Origin: Brevibacterium spongiae
GTDB taxonomy: Bacteria > Actinomycetota > Actinomycetes > Actinomycetales > Brevibacteriaceae
Reading direction: 5' to 3'
Assembly (NCBI RefSeq): GCF_026168515.1
Contig: NZ_CP093443.1
Span: 62,001 to 126,000, forward strand
DNA: 64,000 bases
Under the pieces are notes generated by a model. It worked only from the letters and a program-made list of their open reading frames with translations, had not been told where the DNA came from and did not search any database. The position numbers and the translations under genes are program-made. This document shows positions 42,533 to 50,657 of this stretch, in pieces (positions within the stretch are counted from its first letter, which is position 1; every line of letters starts with the position of its first letter).

Positions 42533-42549
42533 AAGTCATCAGATGACTT
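42533..42549. promoter_or_regulatory. GntR operator, site 2
   Basis: AAGTCATCAGATGACTT, a perfect 17-bp palindrome (8-1-8), extended by one further base pair on each side at 42532 and 42550. It lies upstream of the esterase gene, with the same AAGTNATNNNATNACTT consensus as the site before the GntR gene. Confidence 0.78.
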
Positions 42550-42555
42550 GAAGAG

Positions 42556-43215
42556 TCAGTCGCAGATCGCGGCCTCGGTCGAGAGGGCCGACCAGTTCGC
42601 CCGTGTCAGCTCAACTGCACGATCGATGTCGGCGGTGCGGATCGCGGCGATGATCTCCGTGTGCTGCTCGGGAGAGGCCGAACCTTTCACCGACTCGAAG
42701 TGGAGGAACTCCGCGCGACGGAGTGTGGCGGTGACGACCTCGAGGTGGTCGGGGATGAGGGGATTGCCTGATCTGAGCAGGGCCACCTCGTGGAAATCAT
42801 CATCGGCGGCAATGGCCGCCTCGGCATCGCCTGAGGTCAGAGCCTCACGCAGGCGCCCATTCGCCGCTTCCATGGTCTCGAGATCCTCGTCGGTGAGGGA
42901 CTCGAAGGCCAAGGACACGGCCAGGGCGTGAAGCTCCGCGGCGATCTGCCGGGCGCTGCGGATGAGAGTCGGATCCTCGGGCGCGACCCGGGTCATCTTC
43001 CCCGGCTGGGCGACGACGAGACCAGCCTGAGCCAACCGCTGCAGGGCCTCGCGCACCGGCGTCCGCGAGACCTGCAGCCAGGCGCCGAGCTCCTGATCGC
43101 GCAGCTGTTCGCCCGGTGCCAGCTGGCCGCGGACGATGGCGTCGCGGATCGAGCGGTAGACATCATCGCGCAGCAGGGTGCGGTGCGGCACCGGGGCATC
43201 CATGGGGATCGGCAC
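42556..43215 (-). CDS. GntR-family regulator, FCD subfamily
   Basis: 219 aa. Winged helix in the first 70 residues ([59 protein letters not shown]), then an FCD ligand domain with [14 protein letters not shown] and [13 protein letters not shown] supplying the metal ligands. A GTG start at 43215 is favoured because GAGGAGACAGAGC precedes it; an ATG at 43203 is the alternative. Divergent from the ACC deaminase operon, with a perfect 16-bp palindrome between. Likely regulator of that operon. Confidence 0.9.
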   Translation of the reverse strand: MPIPMDAPVPHRTLLRDDVYRSIRDAIVRGQLAPGEQLRDQELGAWLQVSRTPVREALQRLAQAGLVVAQPGKMTRVAPEDPTLIRSARQIAAELHALAVSLAFESLTDEDLETMEAANGRLREALTSGDAEAAIAADDDFHEVALLRSGNPLIPDHLEVVTATLRRAEFLHFESVKGSASPEQHTEIIAAIRTADIDRAVELTRANWSALSTEAAICD

Positions 43216-43304
43216 GCTCTGTCTCCTCGCCTGTTGTGATCGGGCTGTGTCTGTCGTCCCGAGTCGTGGGACGCGCTCATCGGTCTATTGTAGCCATCAC
43301 CAGA

Positions 43305-43320
43305 ATGCAATATATTGCAT
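43305..43320. promoter_or_regulatory. perfect palindrome, operator of the ACC deaminase operon
   Basis: ATGCAATATATTGCAT, perfect 16-bp palindrome in an otherwise high-GC gap between the GntR/FCD gene and ACC deaminase. It has the AT-rich dyad look of FCD-type operators. Confidence 0.78.
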
Positions 43321-43414
43321 ATCACAGGCGGTCCCAAGGGTGGGATCGCTGCGGTCAGTCCCTGGGGATCGTCAAGCTCCAGAGAACGTCAACCACGAGA
43401 GAACAGAGGACCTC

Positions 43415-44431
43415 ATGGCCATCACCGATTTCGAGCGCTACCCACTGACCTTCGGACCGAGCCCGGTGCACGAACTCCCGCGACTGAGCGACCACCTCGG
43501 CGGCGCCCGGATCTGGGCGAAGCGCGAAGACGTGAACTCCGGACTCGCCTTCGGCGGCAACAAGACCCGCAAGCTCGAGTACATCGTCCCCGACATCCTG
43601 GCCTCCGGCGCGGACACGCTCGTCTCGATCGGCGGCTACCAATCCAACCACACCCGCCAGGTCGCCGCCGTCGCCGCTCACCTGGGGCTGAAGGCTCGAC
43701 TCGTGCAGGAGCGCTGGGTCGATTGGGAGGACCCGGGCAACGACAGAGTCGGCAACATCGAACTCTCACGCATCATGGGCGCCGACGTCCGCCTCGACTC
43801 GGCCGGCTTCGACATCGGCATCCGCTCGAGCTGGGAGAACGCTCTGGCCGAGGTCGAAGAGTCCGGCGGCAAGCCCTACCCGATCCCCGCAGGCGCCTCC
43901 GAGCACAAGTTCGGCGGGCTCGGCTTCGCGAACTGGGCCTATGAGGTCGCCGAACAGGAGAAGGAACTCGGTGTCTTCTTCGACACCATCGTCGTCTGCA
44001 CCGTGACCGGCTCGACGCATGCCGGAATGATCGCCGGCTTCGCAGCGCTCGAAGCCGCAGGCGGACCCAAGCGGCAGGTCATCGGCATCGATGCCTCCGC
44101 CACGATCGAGAAGACCCGCGACCAGGTGCGCCGCATCGCGAACAACACCGCCGAACTCATCGGCCTCGGCCGTGAGATCACCGCCGCCGACGTCGATATC
44201 CGCACCGGCTGGGAAGGTCCGGCCTACGGCATCCCCGACGAGACGACCGTCGGCGCGATCCGCACCACCGCCCAGCTCGAAGGCGTCATCCTCGACCCTG
44301 TCTACGAAGGCAAGTCGATGGCCGGACTCATCGACCTCGTCGGAGACGGCACCATCGGGGCGGACTCGAACGTCCTCTACGCCCACCTCGGCGGTCAGCT
44401 CGCACTCAACGCCTACTCCGCGATCTTCTGA
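43415..44431 (+). CDS. acdS: 1-aminocyclopropane-1-carboxylate deaminase
   Basis: 338 aa, the exact family length. PLP enzyme that converts ACC to 2-oxobutyrate and ammonia. The PLP Lys is in [21 protein letters not shown]. The residues that separate true ACC deaminase from D-cysteine desulfhydrase are retained: Tyr-Glu in [12 protein letters not shown] (E295 type) and Leu in [11 protein letters not shown] (L322 type). ATG at 43415 after GAGG. It is followed after two bases by the E1-like gene and is divergent from a GntR/FCD regulator. Ethylene-precursor degradation would lower plant ethylene, or may simply supply nitrogen. Confidence 0.92.
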   Translation: MAITDFERYPLTFGPSPVHELPRLSDHLGGARIWAKREDVNSGLAFGGNKTRKLEYIVPDILASGADTLVSIGGYQSNHTRQVAAVAAHLGLKARLVQERWVDWEDPGNDRVGNIELSRIMGADVRLDSAGFDIGIRSSWENALAEVEESGGKPYPIPAGASEHKFGGLGFANWAYEVAEQEKELGVFFDTIVVCTVTGSTHAGMIAGFAALEAAGGPKRQVIGIDASATIEKTRDQVRRIANNTAELIGLGREITAADVDIRTGWEGPAYGIPDETTVGAIRTTAQLEGVILDPVYEGKSMAGLIDLVGDGTIGADSNVLYAHLGGQLALNAYSAIF

Positions 44432-44433
44432 CG

Positions 44434-46872
44434 ATGACGACCCCACAGGATTCGTCGGCGCAGGATTCAACCCCACAGGAATCCGAACTCCACCAGTTCG
44501 AGACGTCTCTGCAGGTCAGCCCTCCGGGAACGAATGACCGTCCGCTGCGCGCCTCGGCCTCGGGCGACGAGGAGACCCTCGACGAGATCGCCCAGCGGGT
44601 GCTGTGGCTGGCGACGTCGATCATCGACCGCGCCAACCGCGGGCGGACGAATCCCGACGGGGTCAAGGTCGGCGGGCACCAGTCCTCCTCGGCGTCGATG
44701 ACCGGGATCATGACGGCGCTGTGGTTCACCCGGCTGCGCGCGATCGACCGGGTCTCGGTCAAGCCCCACGCCTCGCCGGTCCTCCACGCCATCAACTACC
44801 TGATCGGCGACCTCGGCGCAGAGCACCTCGATTCGCTGCGCAGCCGCGGGGGACTCCAGCCCTACCCTTCGCGGACGAAGGACCCGGACACCGTGGACTT
44901 CTCCACAGGTTCGGTGGGCATCGGCGCGACCGCCCCGATCTGGGCGGCACTGTCCCACCGCTACGTCTCCGACCGCTTCCCCGAGACCCCAGAGGCCGGC
45001 CGCTTCTACTCCCTGCTCGGCGACGCCGAAATGGACGAAGGTGCGGTGTGGGAGGCGATCATCGATCCGGAGGTGCGCAGCCTCGGCGAACTAGTGTGGA
45101 TCGTCGACCTCAACCGCCAGTCCCTGGACCGGGTCATCCCCGACGTCCAGATCCGACGGCTGCAGGGCATGTTCGACGCCGCCGGCTGGCAGGTGCTCAC
45201 CTGCCCGTGGGGACGCCGACTCGAAGCTGTGTTCGCCGCCCACGGCGGGCAGGCGCTCAAGGACCGTCTCGTGACGATGCCCAACCCCGAATACCAGCGG
45301 CTGCTGCGCGCCCACCCGTCCGAGATCCACGACCGCCTGATTTCGGGGCTGACCGACACCGAGGCGGCCGCCCTGTCCGCGGTCATCGACGAATTCGACG
45401 GGGACGGTCTCGCCTCCCTCATCCGTGACCTCGGCGGACATGACCTCGGTCAGCTCATCTCGACCTTCGACGCCATCGACGACGACCGTCCGACCGTCGT
45501 CTTCGCCTACACGATCAAGGGCAAGGGACTGGCCACGGAGGGCCACCCCGGCAACCACGCCGCCCAGCTGACCGAAGCGCAGATGCGCGACCTTGCGGCC
45601 GCCTCGGAGATGGATCTCGACGACCCGTGGGTCGCCTTCGCCCCGGATACACCTGCCGGTCGCCTCTGCACCGAAACCGCGCAGCGGCTGCGGCGGGAGC
45701 CGATCGACCACCACACCGTCGCCGAGGTGCCCGCCGAGTTGGGCTATACCCCGCGGCCGCTCATCTCCACCCAGGCGGCGCTGGGCCGATTCCTCTCCGA
45801 CCTCAAGCACGTCGCCCCCGAGGTGGCGCAGCGCGTCGTCACCCTGTCCCCGGACGTCGCGACCTCGACGAACCTCGGCGGATGGATCAACAAGACCGGC
45901 ATCTGGTCGCCGGCGGGCCGACACGACTGGTTCGCCGACGATCGGGAACGGGTGCTGCGCTGGCAGGAGGGGGCGGGCGGACAGCACATCGAACTCGGCA
46001 TCGCCGAGGTCAACCTCGTCTCACTGGCGGGAGAGCTCGGGGCGACGGGAAGCCGCTGGGGACAGCCGCTGCTGCCGATCGCGACGATCTACGATCCCTT
46101 CATCAACCGGGCTCTGGAGCCGTGGACCTTCGGCCTCTACGCCGGTGGGCGCTCCATCATGGTCGGCACACCCTCGGGCGTCTCCCTCGCCCCGGAAGGT
46201 GGTGCGCACCAGTCGTTCAACACACCCTCGGTGACCCTGGAGATCCCGGGCCTGACCAGCTGGGAACCGGCCTTCGCCCAAGACCTCGAGTGGACTCTGC
46301 TCGAAGCGCTGCGCGAACTCGCCGATCCGGACGGGAACTCCGCCTACTTCCGCCTGTCGACGAAGCCTGTGAGCCAGGAGCTGGCGGCCGTGCCTGAGGA
46401 TCCGCTGCTCAGGTCCCGCCGCCGGGACCAGGTCATCGCCGGTGGGTACCGGCTCTCTGCCCGACCGGCAGCAGACGACGAGGTCACGCTCGTCGGCGCC
46501 GGGGCCATGATGACCGAGGTGATTGCGGCCGCCCGACGCTTGGAAGGGCTCGGAGTCCGCGCCGGCATCGTCTGCCTGACCTCACCGTCGAAGGTGTTCC
46601 AATCGATGCAGGAGCGTTCGCGGGTGGTCGCCGGTGTGCGCTCGGCCATCGCCGAAGACCTGTTCCCGACCGCGCATCCAGCGCCTCTCGTCACGGTTCT
46701 CGACGGACACCCGCACACGCTGGCGTTCCTGGCCGGGATGCGCGGGGACCGCACGCGCAACCTCGGGGTCACCGAATTCGGTCAGGCCTCATCGGTGAGC
46801 GAAGCCTACGAGATCCACGGCATCGACGAAGCCTCGATCGCCGCGGCAGCGCTCGACCTCGTCGGCAGGTGA
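44434..46872 (+). CDS. pyruvate dehydrogenase E1-like/transketolase-like TPP enzyme
   Basis: 812 aa with all three transketolase-fold parts. The TPP site is FYSLLGDAEMDEGAVWEAI (GDxE at about 195) to WIVDLNRQSLD (Asn ~226). The N-terminal part resembles AceE (GHQSSSASMTGIMTALWF, TGSVGIGATAPIWAAL). The pyrimidine domain includes GQHIELGIAEVNLVSLAGEL. The C-terminal domain is transketolase-like. An acidic Ser/Gln N terminus (1-35) is unconserved. Two bases separate it from acdS, so it is co-translated; because ACC deaminase makes 2-oxobutyrate, that 2-oxoacid is the likely substrate. E2 and E3 partners are not adjacent. Confidence 0.86.
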   Translation: MTTPQDSSAQDSTPQESELHQFETSLQVSPPGTNDRPLRASASGDEETLDEIAQRVLWLATSIIDRANRGRTNPDGVKVGGHQSSSASMTGIMTALWFTRLRAIDRVSVKPHASPVLHAINYLIGDLGAEHLDSLRSRGGLQPYPSRTKDPDTVDFSTGSVGIGATAPIWAALSHRYVSDRFPETPEAGRFYSLLGDAEMDEGAVWEAIIDPEVRSLGELVWIVDLNRQSLDRVIPDVQIRRLQGMFDAAGWQVLTCPWGRRLEAVFAAHGGQALKDRLVTMPNPEYQRLLRAHPSEIHDRLISGLTDTEAAALSAVIDEFDGDGLASLIRDLGGHDLGQLISTFDAIDDDRPTVVFAYTIKGKGLATEGHPGNHAAQLTEAQMRDLAAASEMDLDDPWVAFAPDTPAGRLCTETAQRLRREPIDHHTVAEVPAELGYTPRPLISTQAALGRFLSDLKHVAPEVAQRVVTLSPDVATSTNLGGWINKTGIWSPAGRHDWFADDRERVLRWQEGAGGQHIELGIAEVNLVSLAGELGATGSRWGQPLLPIATIYDPFINRALEPWTFGLYAGGRSIMVGTPSGVSLAPEGGAHQSFNTPSVTLEIPGLTSWEPAFAQDLEWTLLEALRELADPDGNSAYFRLSTKPVSQELAAVPEDPLLRSRRRDQVIAGGYRLSARPAADDEVTLVGAGAMMTEVIAAARRLEGLGVRAGIVCLTSPSKVFQSMQERSRVVAGVRSAIAEDLFPTAHPAPLVTVLDGHPHTLAFLAGMRGDRTRNLGVTEFGQASSVSEAYEIHGIDEASIAAAALDLVGR

Positions 46873-47041
46873 GCGCTCGTCCTCGTCGGTCGGTGCTCTC
46901 TCGCAAAGGAGATTCGGATTTCGTTGCGAATGATTCGGAATCCGCACCGCCTCGGCGAGGGGATCGCTGTTGATCCGGGACTGAGGATTCCCCCAGGGTC
47001 AGGCACTTGTTGCGCACGTCACGGATTGATAGCGTGTGAGA

Positions 47042-47131
47042 CAGGCATACGCAATCCGTCGATTTCGACGGCGAAGAGGTATGCAATTGCTTAGTCGGCG
47101 CCAACAGGCGCCCAAGTCGAAGGAGTCTGGA
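47042..47131 (+). ncRNA. structured 5' leader of the semialdehyde dehydrogenase gene
   Basis: A promoter is readable as TTGTTG (47007-47012), 17 bases, TAGCGT (47030-47035), predicting a start near 47042. The following ~90 bases fold well. GCATAC (47045-47050) pairs with GTATGC (47079-47084) and encloses the hairpin CCGTCG-ATTT-CGACGG (47056-47071). A second hairpin GGCGCC-AACA-GGCGCC (47097-47112) ends eight bases before AAGGAG. A regulatory leader (attenuator or riboswitch) is possible; no known class was recognised. Confidence 0.5.
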
Positions 47132-48526
47132 ATGAGCAATGTAGGAAGTGCAGCAGGCGGCTACCGCGTCGAGAACCCGGCCACCGGTGAAGTCGTCGAG
47201 AAATTCGACAACGCGACCGACGAAGAGATCCAGCAGGTCCTCGAATCCGCGCACAAGGGCTACCTCGACTGGCGCGAGAAGACGATCGAAGACCGCGCCG
47301 CCATCGTCAACAAGGTCGCGTCGATCTTCGGTGAGCGCAAGGCCGAACTCGCGAAGATCATCGCCGAGGAGATGGGCAAGCCCACCGCCGAAGGCGAGGA
47401 AGAGGCCGAGTTCTGCGAGGCGATCTTCAACTACTACGCCGACAACGGGCCGAAGTTCGCCGCCGACGAGCCGATCGAATCGTTCTCCGGCGGCAAGGCC
47501 TTCATCCAGCGTCGCCCCGTCGGTGCGCTGCTGGGCATCATGCCCTGGAACTTCCCCTACTACCAGGTCGCGCGCTTCGCGGCGCCCAACCTCGTGCTCG
47601 GCAATACGATCATCCTCAAGCATGCCGAGATCTGCCCGCGCTCCTCGGCGAAGATCGCTGAGATCATGAAGGAAGCCGGTGTGCCCGAGGGCGTGTACAA
47701 CAACATCTACGCCACCCACGAGCAGATCGAGACGATCATCGCCGATGACCGCGTCGAGGGCGTGTCCCTGACCGGTTCCGAGCGTGCCGGATCGGCCGTG
47801 GCCGCCACGGCCGGCAAGCACCTGAAGAAGGCCGTGCTCGAACTCGGCGGCTCCGACCCGTACATCGTGCTCGACACCGAAGACATGAACGAGGCCGTCG
47901 ACACCGCGTGGGGCACCCGCCTGTACAACACCGGCCAGGTCTGCAACGCGAACAAGCGCATGATCGTCATGGACGACATCTACGACGACTTCGTGGCCGG
48001 ACTGACCGAACGCGCCCAGTCCTGGGAGAAGGGCACCCCCGCCGAGGCGGGCGACGGCAAGTACTCGCCCCTGTCCTCGCGCTCGGCCGCAGAGAACCTG
48101 CGCAAGCAGCTCGACCGTGCCGTCGAGCAGGGCGCGACCCTCGTCGGCGGCGAGCTCGCTTCCGACGGATCCGCGTACGTCTCGCCGGCCGTGCTCACCG
48201 GCATCACCTCGGACATGGACGCCTACCGCGAGGAGCTCTTCGGACCCGTTGCCACCGTCTACAAGGTGACCAGCGACGACGAAGCGCTCAAGCTGGCCAA
48301 CGATTCGCGCTTCGGCCTCGGCGGCGCAGTGTTCTCCAAGGATGAGGAGCGTGCCGCGAAGCTCGCTCAGCGCCTCGACGTCGGCATGACGAACGTCAAC
48401 ACGCCGGGCGGCGAAGGTGCGGAGATTCCGTTCGGCGGCACCAAGCGCTCGGGCTTCGGTCGCGAGCTCGGCCCCTACGGCATGGACGAGTTCGTCAACA
48501 AGCGCATGTACTACGTCGCTGACTGA
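47132..48526 (+). CDS. NAD(P)-dependent succinate-semialdehyde dehydrogenase
   Basis: 464 aa, ALDH superfamily. Conserved points: GALLGIMPWNFPYYQVARFAAP (about 130-151), the cofactor stretch LTGSERAGSAVAATAG, catalytic Glu in KAVLELGGSDPYIV (about 237) and catalytic Cys in NTGQVCNANKRMIV (about 271). The FGGTKRSGFGRELG end motif is present. The overall text is closest to GabD/SSADH enzymes. Start at 47132 after AAGGAG; a longer frame from 47036 is the transcribed leader. No gabT neighbour, so the semialdehyde may come from elsewhere. Confidence 0.9.
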   Translation: MSNVGSAAGGYRVENPATGEVVEKFDNATDEEIQQVLESAHKGYLDWREKTIEDRAAIVNKVASIFGERKAELAKIIAEEMGKPTAEGEEEAEFCEAIFNYYADNGPKFAADEPIESFSGGKAFIQRRPVGALLGIMPWNFPYYQVARFAAPNLVLGNTIILKHAEICPRSSAKIAEIMKEAGVPEGVYNNIYATHEQIETIIADDRVEGVSLTGSERAGSAVAATAGKHLKKAVLELGGSDPYIVLDTEDMNEAVDTAWGTRLYNTGQVCNANKRMIVMDDIYDDFVAGLTERAQSWEKGTPAEAGDGKYSPLSSRSAAENLRKQLDRAVEQGATLVGGELASDGSAYVSPAVLTGITSDMDAYREELFGPVATVYKVTSDDEALKLANDSRFGLGGAVFSKDEERAAKLAQRLDVGMTNVNTPGGEGAEIPFGGTKRSGFGRELGPYGMDEFVNKRMYYVAD

Positions 48527-48560
48527 CTGAGCGGGGTCTGACTCCCCGGTCCGTGTTGAG

Positions 48561-48622
48561 AAACGGGTTGGGTGTCGAGAAGCGTGTGAACGCACGCGTT
48601 TCTCGGCACTCAGCCCGTTTTT
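48561..48622 (+). terminator. rho-independent terminator
   Basis: Arms 48561-48588 and 48591-48620 form a long, slightly interrupted stem (AAACGGGTTGGGTGTCGAGA against its complement), closing in a short loop and followed by a run of T. Confidence 0.85.
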
Positions 48623-48671
48623 CGCTGTTCTGGGCCGTACATCTCAGGATCTGATACGTCTCCGGGAGGGG

Positions 48672-48702
48672 TTGACGCGTGGCGGGTGAGCAGGATTACA
48701 CT
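48672..48702 (+). promoter_or_regulatory. promoter of the asparagine operon
   Basis: TTGACG at 48672-48677 and TACACT at 48697-48702 (spacer 19, alternative TTACAC at 18). The operator dyad begins two bases further on. Confidence 0.5.
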
Positions 48703-48703
48703 C

Positions 48704-48730
48704 AAACCTGTCATACAGCTTGACAGGTTT
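48704..48730. promoter_or_regulatory. operator palindrome of the asparagine operon
   Basis: AAACCTGTCA (48704-48713), seven bases, TGACAGGTTT (48721-48730): perfect 10-bp arms, immediately after the promoter. Suited to the FadR-type regulator encoded next. Confidence 0.82.
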
Positions 48731-48783
48731 GTCTCGTAGGTCGTGTGGCGGATCAATGATCGGATCGAACCGGAGGAGTGGTC

Positions 48784-49497
48784 ATGGGGACGAACAGCCC
48801 GGCCGAACCCACCGCCAAGCGCACCGCCGTCGAAAGACTCTCTGCAGGCGAAGGCGTCGTGCGCAGCCTCCGCGCCGAGATCGCCGACGGCACCTTTCCC
48901 ATCGGCAACCGTCTGCCCTCCGAGGCCAAGCTCGCCGACCGGTACGCCGTCAGCCGCCCCGTCATCCGCGAGGCCCTGCGCTCCCTGGCCACCCTCGGAC
49001 TGACCGAGACGAAGACCGGCAGCGGCACCTTCGTCATCGCCGCCGCGCCGGAGACCGGCCTCCACCTCGGCGACTACTCCTCCCGGGACCTCCATGAGGC
49101 CCGGCCCCACATCGAAGTCCCCGCCGCCGAACTCGCCGCCACCCGCCGCACCGAGGACGACCTGATCCGCCTCCACGCGCTCTTGAAGTCGATGAGCGCC
49201 GAACCGAGTCCCCGCGGCTGGGTCGAACTCGACGGAGAGCTGCACATCGCCATCGCCCGCGCCAGCGGGAACCGCGTCTTCGAAAGCGTCATCGCCGAAC
49301 TCCGCGGAGCCCTGACCGCCCAGTCCGAGCTGCTCAACCTCGCAGCCAGCCGCCAACCGGACTCCGATGTCGAACATGCGGAGATCGTGCGCGCGATCGA
49401 AGCCGGTGACAGCGCGCGGGCCCGCGACGCCATGGCCGACCACCTCGCGCAGGTTGCCGTCGCCGTCACCGACCTTGCTGCCCCGCCGTTCGACTGA
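48784..49497 (+). CDS. GntR-family regulator (FadR-type) of the asparagine operon
   Basis: 237 aa. Winged helix at about 20-80: VVRSLRAEIADGTFPIGNRLPSEAKLADRYAVSRPVIREALRSLATLGLTETKTGSGTFV. The FCD domain includes LDGELHIAIARASGNRVFE and EHAEIVRAIEAGDSARARDAMADHL. GGAGGAG precedes the ATG at 48784 by six bases. It is the first gene of an operon with asparaginase, aspartase and asparagine permease, and a perfect operator dyad lies 54 bases upstream. That makes it the likely asparagine/aspartate-responsive repressor of the set. Confidence 0.92.
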   Translation: MGTNSPAEPTAKRTAVERLSAGEGVVRSLRAEIADGTFPIGNRLPSEAKLADRYAVSRPVIREALRSLATLGLTETKTGSGTFVIAAAPETGLHLGDYSSRDLHEARPHIEVPAAELAATRRTEDDLIRLHALLKSMSAEPSPRGWVELDGELHIAIARASGNRVFESVIAELRGALTAQSELLNLAASRQPDSDVEHAEIVRAIEAGDSARARDAMADHLAQVAVAVTDLAAPPFD

Positions 49498-49578
49498 CTG
49501 AACCGTCCTTCGCCATCGCCGGCAGGCTCCCGCTTCGCCCCAGTCCGCACCCGCTCCCGCCCGAAACCCAGGAAGACG

Positions 49579-50589
49579 ATGACTCACTCTGCCTCAGCCC
49601 TGGCCTCCGTGCCGCTCGTCGAGGTCACCCGCGGCGACCTCGTCGAAGGCGTGCACTTCGGTGCCTTCGCCGTCTGCGACACCGACGGCCGCCGCCTCGT
49701 CTCCGCCGGTGACGTCGAGGCGCCCTTCTACCCGCGTTCGACCCTCAAACCTCTCCAGCTGCTCGCGATGCTGCGTCTCGGCCTCGAACTGCCGGACGAC
49801 CTCCTCGCCCTCGCCGCGGCCAGCCACTCGGGAGCGCTCGAACACATCGCCGGGGCCCGCCGCATCCTCTCCCTCTATGAACTCGACGAATCCGCCCTCG
49901 GCAATGCCGTCGACCTTCCCTACGGCACCGTCGAACGCGAAGCTCACCTCGCCGCGGGCGGCACGCGCAGCCGACTGGCACAGAACTGCTCGGGCAAGCA
50001 CGCTGCCATGGTCGCCACCTGCCAGGTCAACGGCTGGGACCTCACGGACTACCTCGACCCGACCCACCCTCTGCAGCAGCACATCAGCGCCACCATCACC
50101 GAACTCACCGGGGACACACCCCAGACCACCTCGACCGACGGGTGCGGCACCCCGCTGCCGGCGATCTCATTGACCGGCATGGCCCGCGCCTTCGCCCGCC
50201 TGTCCGCAGCCCCGGCGGGCACGAGCGCGGCCCGGGTCGCCGCTGCCATGCGCGCTCACCCGGACATGGTCGCAGGCGAACACTGCGACGTCACCGCACT
50301 CATGCGCGCCGTGCCCGGGCTCATCGCCAAGGACGGCGCCGAGGCGGTCCAACTCCTCGGCGTCAGCGGACTGGGCATCGCCATCAAGATCGCCGACGGC
50401 TCCGACCGTGCCCGACTGCCGATCGCCACCCGGATCCTCGCATCCCTGCCCATCCCGACCGGGACGGCGGGCGACATCCTCAGCCCGCCGATCCTCGGCG
50501 GAGGGCGGGAGGTCGGCGGACTGCACGTGACCCGCGAGGTCGAGGACCGCCTCGGCGAGTGGGAACGTGCCCGGCCGGTCGCCTCCTGA
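49579..50589 (+). CDS. L-asparaginase, Rhizobium etli (ReAV) type
   Basis: 336 aa of the asparaginase family Pfam PF06089, distinct from AnsA/AnsB. Ser54 and Lys57 lie in FYPRSTLKPLQLL (S48/K51 in the Rhizobium etli enzyme). Further active-site residues are Cys and Lys in QNCSGKHAAMV and Cys in STDGCGTPLPAI, the zinc-linked Cys-Lys-Cys set of that class. It hydrolyses asparagine to aspartate and ammonia, feeding the aspartase encoded next. Start ATG at 49579. No signal peptide, so it acts in the cytosol on imported asparagine. Confidence 0.9.
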   Translation: MTHSASALASVPLVEVTRGDLVEGVHFGAFAVCDTDGRRLVSAGDVEAPFYPRSTLKPLQLLAMLRLGLELPDDLLALAAASHSGALEHIAGARRILSLYELDESALGNAVDLPYGTVEREAHLAAGGTRSRLAQNCSGKHAAMVATCQVNGWDLTDYLDPTHPLQQHISATITELTGDTPQTTSTDGCGTPLPAISLTGMARAFARLSAAPAGTSAARVAAAMRAHPDMVAGEHCDVTALMRAVPGLIAKDGAEAVQLLGVSGLGIAIKIADGSDRARLPIATRILASLPIPTGTAGDILSPPILGGGREVGGLHVTREVEDRLGEWERARPVAS

Positions 50590-50657
50590 CCCTCCATCTC
50601 CACCCCGCACTGACCACGACTTCGCACCACTGAGCAGAACAGAGACGGAACCACACA

